DNA from: Streptomyces sp. SAT1
GTDB lineage: Bacteria > Actinomycetota > Actinomycetes > Streptomycetales > Streptomycetaceae
DNA: 64,000 nucleotides
Assembly: GCF_001654495.1 (NCBI RefSeq)
Contig: NZ_CP015849.1
Span: 5,931,001 to 5,995,000 of the forward strand
Reading direction: 5' to 3'
Position 1 is the stretch's first letter. Each line of letters begins with the position of its first letter. This document shows, piece by piece, positions 1 through 7,155 of this stretch. The notes under the pieces are model-generated. The model was not told where the DNA came from and searched no databases. It was given only the letters and a program-made list of their open reading frames with translations. Made by a program: the position numbers and the translations under genes.

Positions 1-475
1 TCTTCTTGCCCTTGACGTCCGCGACGGACTTGATCTTGTCGGGGTTCACCACCAGCTTGACGCCGCCGGAGGCCGAACCGCCGACGATGCGCAGGCTCTT
101 GCCGTCCGACTTGGTGTAGCCGTTGATCGCGGGGGAGGGGCCGATCCAGCCGATGTCGACGGAACCGGAGTTCAGCGCCTCGATCTCGGACGGACCGGCG
201 TTGAAGACCTGGTACTTGGCCTTGGTGGCGCCCAGCGCCTTCTGGAAGAAGCCCTTCTGCACCCCCACCAGGGCGGTCGCGTGGGTCACGTTGCCGAAGT
301 AGCCGATCTTGACGGAGTCCAGGCCGTCGGTCTTCTGGGCGCCCGCCGCGATCTTCTGGTCGGCGGGGTCGTCCGCGGCCTTGGAGCCGTAGCTGCAGGC
401 AGCCAGGGCGAGCAGCGGAAGCGCGGTGGCCACGGCGAGGCCGCGGCGCAAGGTGGTCGAGCGGTTGACAGGCAC
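1..475 (-). CDS. ssuA: Sulfonate/taurine ABC transporter substrate-binding lipoprotein, C-terminus outside window
   Basis: This protein is the likely extracellular receptor that hands alkanesulfonates or a related anion to an ABC permease. The GTG start at 475 follows a GAGAGGA ribosome site. The N-terminus is a signal peptide with arginines, a hydrophobic stretch and a lipobox LALAAC, so the mature protein should be lipid-anchored. The next segment (KIGYFGNVTHATALVG, then QVFNAGPSEIEALNSGSVDIGWIGPSP) is the typical start of the SsuA/TauA/NMT1-like fold. The gene follows cysN on the same strand about 220 bases downstream, so it probably belongs to the sulfur regulon, with permease and ATPase genes expected further left. 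The substrate is inferred from context only. Confidence 0.85.
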   Translation of the reverse strand, partial: MPVNRSTTLRRGLAVATALPLLALAACSYGSKAADDPADQKIAAGAQKTDGLDSVKIGYFGNVTHATALVGVQKGFFQKALGATKAKYQVFNAGPSEIEALNSGSVDIGWIGPSPAINGYTKSDGKSLRIVGGSASGGVKLVVNPDKIKSVADVKGKK

Positions 476-591
476 GGGAGGCTGTCCTCTCGGAGGCCCG
501 GCGGTCACGGTCTCTCAGGTCGTGGCCGGGAGGTCGGCAGGTCTTCGTCTACTGCGGTGGGGGGTGAGGGCGCGCGAGCGGTGCGCGTACG

Positions 592-696
592 TCAGCGCAC
601 ACATCGCGCCACTCCGCCCTGCCCGCTGCCGAGGGCACCGCTGCCGACCCGGCCGCCCTCCTTGGCGAACAGCGAGTAGTAATCGAAGCAGTTCAT
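592..696 (-). CDS. Candidate 34-residue small ORF between cysN and ssuA
   Basis: The ATG lies 2 bases after the cysN stop. The reading frame begins MNCFDYYSLFAKEGG and ends with ARCVR. It carries two cysteines and a glycine/serine-rich middle. The close spacing to cysN would allow translational coupling, and a small cysteine-containing peptide ahead of a sulfur-uptake gene is suggestive. I do not recognise the family and see no strong ribosome site of its own, so this may be chance. Another short frame, ATG at 604, overlaps it. Confidence 0.3.
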   Translation of the reverse strand: MNCFDYYSLFAKEGGRVGSGALGSGQGGVARCVR

Positions 697-698
697 CG

Positions 699-2033
699 TC
701 AGAAGTCCCAGCCGCCCTCGTCGGCGGCGTCCTTGACGGGGTCGGGCGCGGCGAACGACTCGCCGACCATGCCCGCGGTCAGGGTGGTGCCGTCGGCGGG
801 GTCGATCAGGATGAAGGAGCCGGTGCGGCGCGAGTCGGCGTAGGAGTCGACCGGCAGGGGCTCGGCGGTGCGGATCTTGACCCGGCCGATGTCGTTGGCG
901 GCGAGCTGCCCCGGGTGCGGGTGCAGCGACAGGTCGTCCAGGGTGAGCCGGGACGGGATGTCCTTGACGATCGCCTTGACCGTGCGGGTGCCGTGCTTGA
1001 GCAGCACCCGGTGGCCGACGGTCAGCGGGGCGTCGGCCACATGGCAGACGGTCGCCTCGACGTCCTGGGTGGTGGCCGGCGCGTCCTGGCTCGGCACGAT
1101 CAGGTCGCCGCGCGAGACGTCGATGTCGTCCTCCAGCAGCACCGTCACCGACTGCGTCGTCCAGGCCGCCTCGACCGGTTCGCCCAGCAGGTCGATGCCG
1201 GAGATCCGCGAGGTGCGCCCGGAGGGCAGCACGGTGACCTCCTCACCGACGCGGAAGGAGCCCGCGGCGATCTGCCCGGCGTACCCGCGGTAGTCGGGGT
1301 GCTCGGCGGTCTGCGGCCGGATCACGTACTGCACGGGCAGCCGGGCGTGGCAGTGCGCCAGGTCGTGGCTGACCGGGACGGTCTCCAGGTGTTCGAGGAC
1401 GGTGGGTCCGCCGTACCAGTCCATGACCGCGGAGGGTTCCACCACGTTGTCCCCGGCCAGCGCGGAGATCGGGACGGCCGTGACCTCGGGGACGCCCAGC
1501 TCCGTCGCGTACGCCGTGAACTCCTTCGCGATGGCCGCGAACACCGGCTCCCGGTAGCCCACCAGGTCCATCTTGTTCACCGCCAGCACCACGTGCGGGA
1601 CGCGGAGCAGGGCGGCGATGGCGGCGTGGCGGCGGGTCTGCTCGACGACGCCGTTGCGGGCGTCGACGAGGATCACCGTCAGCTCCGCGGTGGAGGCGCC
1701 GGTGACCATGTTCCGGGTGTACTGCACATGTCCGGGGGTGTCGGCCAGGATGAAGCGGCGTCGGGGGGTGGCGAAGTAGCGGTAGGCGACGTCGATGGTG
1801 ATGCCCTGCTCGCGCTCGGCGCGCAGGCCGTCGGTGAGCAGGGCCAGGTCGGGTCCGTCCTGGCCGCGGCCGGCGGAGGCGCGTTCGACGGCTTCGAGCT
1901 GGTCGGTGAGGACGGACTTGGAGTCGTGCAGGAGGCGGCCGACGAGGGTGGACTTGCCGTCGTCGACGGATCCGGCGGTGGCGAAGCGCAGCAGGGTGGT
2001 GGCCGCGAGGTGTTCGGGTGTCACGGTGGTCAT
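699..2033 (-). CDS. cysN: Sulfate adenylyltransferase subunit 1 (GTPase subunit)
   Basis: This is the GTP-hydrolysing subunit of ATP sulfurylase, which drives formation of adenosine 5'-phosphosulfate from sulfate and ATP with CysD. The translation-factor GTPase motifs are complete: P-loop GSVDDGKST at residues 21-29, DTPGH at 98-102 and NKMD at 153-156, followed by EF-Tu-like beta-barrel domains. At 444 residues it is the stand-alone CysN type, with no fused APS kinase, which fits the separate cysC upstream. The ATG at 2033 lies 2 bases after the cysD stop, so the two subunits are almost certainly co-translated. Confidence 0.96.
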   Translation of the reverse strand: MTTVTPEHLAATTLLRFATAGSVDDGKSTLVGRLLHDSKSVLTDQLEAVERASAGRGQDGPDLALLTDGLRAEREQGITIDVAYRYFATPRRRFILADTPGHVQYTRNMVTGASTAELTVILVDARNGVVEQTRRHAAIAALLRVPHVVLAVNKMDLVGYREPVFAAIAKEFTAYATELGVPEVTAVPISALAGDNVVEPSAVMDWYGGPTVLEHLETVPVSHDLAHCHARLPVQYVIRPQTAEHPDYRGYAGQIAAGSFRVGEEVTVLPSGRTSRISGIDLLGEPVEAAWTTQSVTVLLEDDIDVSRGDLIVPSQDAPATTQDVEATVCHVADAPLTVGHRVLLKHGTRTVKAIVKDIPSRLTLDDLSLHPHPGQLAANDIGRVKIRTAEPLPVDSYADSRRTGSFILIDPADGTTLTAGMVGESFAAPDPVKDAADEGGWDF

Positions 2034-2035
2034 CT

Positions 2036-2974
2036 CTAGAAGTACCCCTCGCGTTTGCGGTCTTCCATCGCGGCTTCGGAGAGCTTGTCGTCGGCGCGGG
2101 TGGCGCCGCGTTCGGTCAGGCGGGAGGCGGCGATCTCGGTGATGACCTTCTCGATGGTGGTGGCGTCGGAGTCGACGGCGCCGGTGCAGGACATGTCGCC
2201 GACCGTGCGGTAGCGGACCTGGCGTTTCTCCACCCTCTCACCCTCGCGCGGGCCGCCCCACTGTCCGGCGGTCAGCCACATCCCGCCCCGCTCGAACACC
2301 TCGCGTTCGTGCGCGTAGTAGATGGCGGGCAGGTCGATGCCCTCGCGGGCGATGTACTGCCACACGTCCAGCTCGGTCCAGTTCGACAGCGGGAAGACGC
2401 GTACGTGCTCGCCCGGTGCGTGGCGCCCGTTGTAGAGGTTCCACAGCTCGGGGCGCTGGCGGCGCGGGTCCCACTGGGAGAACTCGTCGCGCAGCGAGAA
2501 CACCCGTTCCTTGGCCCGTGCCTTCTCCTCGTCGCGGCGTCCCCCGCCGAACACCGCGTCGAACCGCTCGGTGCGGATGCTCTCCGTCAGCGGCAGCGTC
2601 TGCAGCGGATTGCGCGTGCCGTCGGCGCGTTCGCGGAGCACGCCCCGGTCGATGTAGTCCTGCACCGACGCCACGTACAGCCGCAGCCCGTACCGCTCCA
2701 CCGTGCGGTCCCGGTAGGCCAGCACCTCGGGGAAGTTGTGACCGGTGTCCACATGCAGCAGCGCGAACGGCACCGGCGCCGGCGCGAACGCCTTCAACGC
2801 CAGATGCAGCATCAGGATCGAGTCCTTGCCCCCGGAGAACAGGATCACCGGATTCTCGAACTCCCCCGCCACCTCACGGAAGATGTGCACCGCCTCCGAC
2901 TCCAACGCGTCCAGATGCGAGAGGGCGTACGGCCCGGCCGTGCCCTCCTCGGTCTCGGTGACGGTCGTCGTCAT
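2036..2974 (-). CDS. cysD: Sulfate adenylyltransferase subunit 2
   Basis: This is the catalytic subunit of ATP sulfurylase, an N-type ATP pyrophosphatase (adenine nucleotide alpha hydrolase fold). The PP-loop SGGKDS sits at residues 47-52, and the family signature LLHVDTGHNFPEV and the C-terminal RYRTVGDMSCTGAVDS are present. The longer upstream reading frame is out of keeping with the family. The ATG at 2974 gives MTTTVTETEEG and overlaps the cysC stop as ATGA, which decides the start. The product is 312 residues, normal for CysD. Confidence 0.96.
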   Translation of the reverse strand: MTTTVTETEEGTAGPYALSHLDALESEAVHIFREVAGEFENPVILFSGGKDSILMLHLALKAFAPAPVPFALLHVDTGHNFPEVLAYRDRTVERYGLRLYVASVQDYIDRGVLRERADGTRNPLQTLPLTESIRTERFDAVFGGGRRDEEKARAKERVFSLRDEFSQWDPRRQRPELWNLYNGRHAPGEHVRVFPLSNWTELDVWQYIAREGIDLPAIYYAHEREVFERGGMWLTAGQWGGPREGERVEKRQVRYRTVGDMSCTGAVDSDATTIEKVITEIAASRLTERGATRADDKLSEAAMEDRKREGYF

Positions 2975-3531
2975 GCCAGTCCCCTTTCGCTGAGCAGCGC
3001 GTACACCGATGCCGCGGACTCCTGCACGCTCTGGTGCTGCGACTCGATCCGCAGATCGGGCGACACCGGCTCCTCGTAGGGGTCGTCGACGCCCGTCAGA
3101 CCGGTCAGCTCGCCCGCCGCCTGCTTGGCGTACAGGCCCTTCACATCGCGTACGGAGCACACCTCGACCGGGGTCGCCACATGGACCTCGACGTAGGCCG
3201 TGCCGTTCTTCACGTGCCGTGTGCGCACCGCGTCCCGGCTCTCCGTGTACGGCGCGATCACCGGGACCAGCGCGAGGACGCCGTTGCGGGCGAGCAGTTC
3301 GGCGACGAAGCCGATGCGCTGCACGTTGGTGTGCCGGTCCGCGCGGCCGAAGCCGAGGCCCGCGGAGAGGAACTCGCGGATCTCGTCGCCGTCGAGGACC
3401 TCGACGCGGTGGCCCTCCTCGCGGAGCCGGGTGGCCAGCTCGTGCGCGATGGTGGTCTTGCCGGCACTCGGCAGACCCGTGAGCCAGACGGTGGCTCCGG
3501 TCGTCACGTGTGTCTCCTGTATCTCGGTCAT
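2971..3531 (-). CDS. cysC: Adenylylsulfate (APS) kinase
   Basis: It phosphorylates APS at the 3' position to make PAPS, the donor for sulfation. The 186-residue protein has the P-loop GLPSAGKTT at residues 19-27, then the family segments LDGDEIREFLSAGLGF and RIGFVAELLARNGV. The ATG at 3531 was chosen because it lies 2 bases after the cysH stop and gives a standard N-terminus. The frame extends far upstream only because it runs open opposite cysH. Because cysH here looks like an APS (not PAPS) reductase, CysC may mainly supply PAPS for other uses. Confidence 0.95.
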   Translation of the reverse strand: MTEIQETHVTTGATVWLTGLPSAGKTTIAHELATRLREEGHRVEVLDGDEIREFLSAGLGFGRADRHTNVQRIGFVAELLARNGVLALVPVIAPYTESRDAVRTRHVKNGTAYVEVHVATPVEVCSVRDVKGLYAKQAAGELTGLTGVDDPYEEPVSPDLRIESQHQSVQESAASVYALLSERGLA

Positions 3532-3533
3532 GG

Positions 3534-4244
3534 TCAGCCGTGCAGTCCGCACTCGGTCTTGGCGCGGCCCGCCCAGCGGCCGGCGCGCGCGTCCTCGCCC
3601 GCCAGCAGCCGCCGGGTGCAGGGTGCGCAGCCGACGGAGCCGTAGCCGTCCATCAGCAGCGGGTTGGTGAGCACGCCGTGCTCGGTGACGTAGGCGTCCA
3701 CGTCGTCCTGGGTCCAGCGGGCGATCGGGGAGATCTTGACCTTGCGCCGCTTCTCGTCCCAGCCGACCACGGGGGTGTGCGCCCGGGTCGGGGACTCGTC
3801 GCGGCGCAGCCCGGTCGCCCACGCCCGGTAGCCCGCCAGGCCCTCCTGGAGCGGGCCCACCTTGCGCAGCGCGCAGCACAGGTCGGGGTCGCGGTCGTGC
3901 AGCCTCGGACCGTACTCGGCGTCCTGCTCGGCGACCGTCTGGCGCGGGGTGAGGGTGATGACGCGCACGTCCATCACGGCCTCGACCGCGTCGCGGGTGC
4001 CGATGGTCTCCGGGAAGTGGTAGCCGGTGTCGAGGAACACCACGTCCACGCCGGGCATGGCCCGGGAGGCGAGGTGGGCGACGACCGCGTCCTCCATGGA
4101 GGAGGTCACGCAGAACCGCTCGCCGAAGGTGTCGGCGGCCCACCGGAGGATCTCCGGCGCGGAGGCGTCCTCCAGCTCGCGGCCCGCCCGCTCGGCCAGC
4201 TCCTTCAACTCCTCGTCCGTGCACTCGTCCTGAACGGCCGTCAT
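3534..4244 (-). CDS. cysH: Assimilatory adenylylsulfate (APS) reductase, 4Fe-4S type
   Basis: It reduces APS to sulfite using thioredoxin. The start at ATG 4244 overlaps the zinc-ribbon gene stop (ATGA). The 236-residue protein has the PP-loop-like FCVTSSMEDAV and VVFLDTGYHFPET. Paired cysteines CC at residues 123-124 and a later GCAPCTR supply the four ligands of an iron-sulfur cluster. That set marks APS rather than PAPS specificity in bacterial CysH proteins. The C-terminal ECGLHG holds the catalytic cysteine. The direct route APS to sulfite to sulfide is thus encoded in the operon. Confidence 0.95.
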   Translation of the reverse strand: MTAVQDECTDEELKELAERAGRELEDASAPEILRWAADTFGERFCVTSSMEDAVVAHLASRAMPGVDVVFLDTGYHFPETIGTRDAVEAVMDVRVITLTPRQTVAEQDAEYGPRLHDRDPDLCCALRKVGPLQEGLAGYRAWATGLRRDESPTRAHTPVVGWDEKRRKVKISPIARWTQDDVDAYVTEHGVLTNPLLMDGYGSVGCAPCTRRLLAGEDARAGRWAGRAKTECGLHG

Positions 4245-4426
4245 GTGCGCTCGTCCCCTCCGTCGTCGGCACTCCCCGTGAAGCCCCGGGCCAGCAGCCC
4301 GAGGAACTTCAGCTGGAAGGCCCGGTTGCACGCCCCGCATTCCCAGGCGCCGTGGCCCTGTTCTCCGGGACGCAGGTCCTCCTCGCCGCAGTAGGGGCAG
4401 TAGAAGGGCGCGGCCCGCTCGCTCAC
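4241..4426 (-). CDS. Small zinc-ribbon protein of the sulfite reductase operon
   Basis: This 61-residue protein has two CxxC knuckles (FYCPYCGEEDLRP and WECGACNRAFQLKFLG), enough for one zinc or one rubredoxin-like iron site. The GTG start at 4426 overlaps the sulfite reductase stop, and its own stop overlaps cysH, so all three are translationally coupled. Homologous small proteins occur between sulfite reductase and cysH in other actinomycetes. The function is not known to me; an electron-transfer or assembly role for the neighbouring iron-sulfur enzymes is only an inference. Confidence 0.85.
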   Translation of the reverse strand: MSERAAPFYCPYCGEEDLRPGEQGHGAWECGACNRAFQLKFLGLLARGFTGSADDGGDERT

Positions 4427-6117
4427 GACAGGGCCTCTTCCGAGGCCCGTGCCGCCCAGGCCGCGAAGCGCTCGCCGTCCGCGCGCTCCGCCTGGAAGCG
4501 CTTGAGGACCCGCTCGATGTAGTCGGGCAGTTCGGCGGAGGTCACCTTCAGACCGCGGACCTTGCGGCCGAAGGACGGTTCGAGGCCGAGCGCGCCGCCC
4601 AGGTGCACCTGGTAGCCGCCGACCTGGTTGCCCTCGGCGTCGGTGACCAACTGCCCCTTGAGACCGATGTCCGCGGTCTGGATACGGGCGCAGGCGTTCG
4701 GGCAGCCGTTGAGGTTGATGGTGACCGGCTCGTCGAAGTCGGGCAGCCGGCGCTCCAGTTCGTCGATGAGGTCGCTGCCGCGCTCCTTGGTCTCCACGAT
4801 GGCGAGCTTGCAGAACTCGATGCCCGTGCAGGCCATGGTGCCGCGCCGGAAGGGGGAGGGGCTGACCCGCAGGTCCAGCGCCTCAAGACCGTCGACCAGC
4901 GAGTCGACCCGGTCCTGGGGCACATCCAGGACGATCATCTTCTGCTCGACGGTGGTGGAGACCCGCCCGGAGCCGTGCTCCTCGGCCAGCGCGGCGACCT
5001 TGGTGAGCAGCGAGCCGTCCATCCGGCCCACGCGCGGGGCGAAACCGACGTAGAAGCGGCCGTCCTTCTGGCGGTGCACGCCGATGTGGTCGCGCCACTG
5101 CCGGGCGGGCATCTCGGGCGCGGGCCCGTCGATCAGCTTGCGCCCGAGGTACTCGTCCTCCAGCACCTGGCGGAACTTCTCCGCGCCCCAGTCGGCGATC
5201 AGGAACTTCAGCCGGGCCCGGTTGCGCAGCCGCCGGTAGCCGTAGTCGCGGAAGATCGAGGTGACGCCCTCCCAGACGTCGGGCACCTCGGCCTCGGGCA
5301 CCCAGGCGCCCAGCCGCACCCCGAACCGGGGGTTGGTGGACAGGCCGCCGCCGACCCACAGGTCGAAGCCGGGGCCGTGCTCGGGGTGGACCACGCCGAC
5401 GAAGGAGATGTCGTTGATCTCGTGCGCCACGTCGAGGAGCGGCGAGCCGGAGACGGCCGTCTTGAACTTGCGCGGCAGGTTGGAGAAGCGCGGGTCGCCG
5501 ATGTAGCGGCGGACGATCTCGTCCAGGGCCGCCGTGCCGTCGATGATCTCGTCCTCGGCGACACCCGCGACCGGGGAGCCGAGCATGCCGCGCGGGCAGT
5601 CGCCGCACGCCTCGGTGGTGGACAGCCCGACCGCCTCCAGGCGCTCCCAGATGGCGGGCACGTCCTCGATGCGCACCCAGTGGAACTGGATGTTCTGCCG
5701 GTCGGTGATGTCCGCGGTGCCCCGCGCGTAGGTCTCGGCGACCTCGCCGATGGCCCGCAGCTGCTCGGTGGTGAGCCGTCCGCCCGTGATGCGGACGCGC
5801 ATCATGAAGTACTCGTCCTCCAGCTCCTCGGGCTCCAGGAGGCCGGTGCGCCCGCCGTCGATCCCGGGGCGGCGCTGGGTGTACAGACCCCACCAACGGA
5901 AGCGTCCCCGCAGGTCGTTGGGGTCGATGGCGTGGAATCCGCGCTTGGAGTAGATCGTCTCAATGCGTGTCCGCACATTGAGACCGTCGTCGTCCTTCTT
6001 GAGCTGCTCGTTGCCGTTGAGCGGGGTCAGGTGCCCCGCGGCCCACTGGCCCTCGCCACGGTGGCGGCTCACCTTGCGGCGGGGCGCGACGGAGTTCTGT
6101 GAAGCGGCGGCGGCCAT
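4423..6117 (-). CDS. sirA: Ferredoxin-dependent assimilatory sulfite reductase
   Basis: It reduces sulfite to sulfide with six electrons from ferredoxin, using a coupled siroheme and 4Fe-4S cluster. The 564-residue protein has two ferrodoxin-like half-domains, then cluster ligands ACTGIEFCK and NLNGCPNACAR. TEACGDCPRG and an upstream Tyr in RWWGLYTQR are at the places where mycobacterial SirA forms a Tyr-Cys crosslink, so that feature is probable. There is no flavin or NADPH domain, which separates it from CysI/CysJ systems. It is the first structural gene of the operon, and the leader peptide and hairpin lie upstream. Confidence 0.95.
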   Translation of the reverse strand: MAAAASQNSVAPRRKVSRHRGEGQWAAGHLTPLNGNEQLKKDDDGLNVRTRIETIYSKRGFHAIDPNDLRGRFRWWGLYTQRRPGIDGGRTGLLEPEELEDEYFMMRVRITGGRLTTEQLRAIGEVAETYARGTADITDRQNIQFHWVRIEDVPAIWERLEAVGLSTTEACGDCPRGMLGSPVAGVAEDEIIDGTAALDEIVRRYIGDPRFSNLPRKFKTAVSGSPLLDVAHEINDISFVGVVHPEHGPGFDLWVGGGLSTNPRFGVRLGAWVPEAEVPDVWEGVTSIFRDYGYRRLRNRARLKFLIADWGAEKFRQVLEDEYLGRKLIDGPAPEMPARQWRDHIGVHRQKDGRFYVGFAPRVGRMDGSLLTKVAALAEEHGSGRVSTTVEQKMIVLDVPQDRVDSLVDGLEALDLRVSPSPFRRGTMACTGIEFCKLAIVETKERGSDLIDELERRLPDFDEPVTINLNGCPNACARIQTADIGLKGQLVTDAEGNQVGGYQVHLGGALGLEPSFGRKVRGLKVTSAELPDYIERVLKRFQAERADGERFAAWAARASEEALS

Positions 6118-6250
6118 GGTGATACGTCCTTCGGGACAGCGGAAGATGCGGCTCTGACCTGCGTGGATGCGGGCGCATGGGCAGTCAGGCAGGCAGGCGC
6201 GTCATTGCGCTCGGGAGGGAGGAGGCTGAAGATCCGGTGGTGCTGTGCCC

Positions 6251-6265
6251 GTGGCCCCAGGCCAC
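6251..6265 (-). promoter_or_regulatory. Hairpin just after the leader peptide of the sir-cys operon
   Basis: A perfect 6-bp stem with a 3-base loop (GTGGCC-CCA-GGCCAC) begins 10 bases after the leader peptide stop and about 130 bases before the sirA start. Its place, between a cysteine-containing leader ORF and the first gene, fits an attenuator or a ribosome-controlled RNA switch. The mechanism is inferred. Confidence 0.5.
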
Positions 6266-6275
6266 TGCGGGCGAG

Positions 6276-6359
6276 TCAGCTCGCCGGACAGATGGCGCTG
6301 GACATGCGGCCGTGGTCGACGTGCCGTCGGCTCACCAAGGCGGTTCCAGTTCCAGACAT
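6276..6359 (-). CDS. Cysteine-type leader peptide of the sulfite reductase operon
   Basis: A 27-residue ORF, ATG at 6359 (or 19 residues from GTG at 6335), ends in SRRHVDHGRMSSAICPAS. The pattern SRRHVD-x2-R-x-SSA-x-C near a C-terminus is what I recall for the short actinobacterial leader peptides found ahead of sulfur genes. One cysteine codon lies four codons from the stop, where a ribosome short of Cys-tRNA would pause. It is too short to be an enzyme and sits alone in a 240-base upstream region. The family link rests on memory of the motif. Confidence 0.7.
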   Translation of the reverse strand: MSGTGTALVSRRHVDHGRMSSAICPAS

Positions 6360-6381
6360 GACGGCAGCGTGGCACGGCGAT

Positions 6382-6438
6382 CTGGACACAGTCCACCTTT
6401 ATCCAAAGTGTGGACACCCTTGTCCCGGAGTGTGGACA
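6382..6438 (-). promoter_or_regulatory. Promoter region with repeated operator-like element upstream of the sulfur operon
   Basis: AGTGTGGACA occurs at 6407-6416 and again at 6429-6438, a 22-base spacing or two helical turns. A partial copy (CTGGACACA) lies at 6382-6390. The stretch is less GC-rich than its surroundings and lies just upstream of the leader peptide. It is a plausible activator or repressor site for the operon; the protein that would bind is unknown. Confidence 0.45.
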
Positions 6439-6517
6439 AGGGCGTCGTCGGTCACAGCGGAGCCGCGGTGGGGAAAGCGGTTGTCCGGCCCGGGAACGGG
6501 CCGTGGGCGGGTGGCCC

Positions 6518-7090
6518 TCAGGCCGGGAACGCGCCCGGCCAGGGGCCCGGAGCGGTGAGCGCCGGCTCCTCCTCGACCTTGGTGTCGAACAGGACGAACC
6601 CGCGCCGCTGGTAGTTGTCCATCGCGTGCTCGCCGTCCTCACTGCATGTGTGCACCCACACCCGCTTGGTCGGCGCCAGCCCCGGCCAGCGGTCCGCCAG
6701 GTCCCAGGCGCGGGCGGTGCCGTACGACAGCAGGTGCCCGCCGATCCGGCGGCCCCGGAAGGCGGGGATCAGGCCGAAGTAGACGATCTCCACGACCCCG
6801 TCGTCCTGCGCCTCCAGCTCGATGTAGCCCGCCGGTGTGCCCCGGTCGTGCGCCACCCAGGTCTCGACCGCCGGACGCTCCAGGTACTCCTGCCACCGCG
6901 CGTACGTCCAGCCGAGCCGGTCCGTCCAGCGGATGTCGCCGCCCACCGACGCGTACAGGAAGCGGTTGAACTCGGGGGAGGGCACCTCGGCGCGGACGAT
7001 CCGGACGTCCCCCTCGGGCGCGCTGGCCGGCAGCAGGTCGGTCGGCGCGGTCTGCTCCAGGGACCAGGTGGTCACGGCGATGTTCGTCAT
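6518..7090 (-). CDS. GNAT family N-acetyltransferase
   Basis: This 190-residue protein has the acetyl-CoA binding fold. The segment VEIVYFGLIPAFRGRRIGGHLLSYGTARAWD is the GNAT motif A (split here: beta-4, then RGRRIGG pyrophosphate loop), and WVHTCSEDGEHAMDNYQRRGF is motif B. The N-terminal region (FNRFLYASVGGDIRW) resembles the actinobacterial GNATs that act on small molecules. The start at ATG 7090 is the first in frame after the neighbouring gene. The substrate cannot be read from the sequence. Confidence 0.85.
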   Translation of the reverse strand: MTNIAVTTWSLEQTAPTDLLPASAPEGDVRIVRAEVPSPEFNRFLYASVGGDIRWTDRLGWTYARWQEYLERPAVETWVAHDRGTPAGYIELEAQDDGVVEIVYFGLIPAFRGRRIGGHLLSYGTARAWDLADRWPGLAPTKRVWVHTCSEDGEHAMDNYQRRGFVLFDTKVEEEPALTAPGPWPGAFPA

Positions 7091-7155
7091 GCCGGCCAGG
7101 GAATCATCCGGCCGGGGCTCCTGTCGATCGCGCGGGCCGGGCCGCCCCGGTGGGT

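Noticed and set aside
3009..4394. Large plus-strand frames opposite cysC and cysH
   Set aside because: These are mirror frames of well-supported cys genes and carry no domain.
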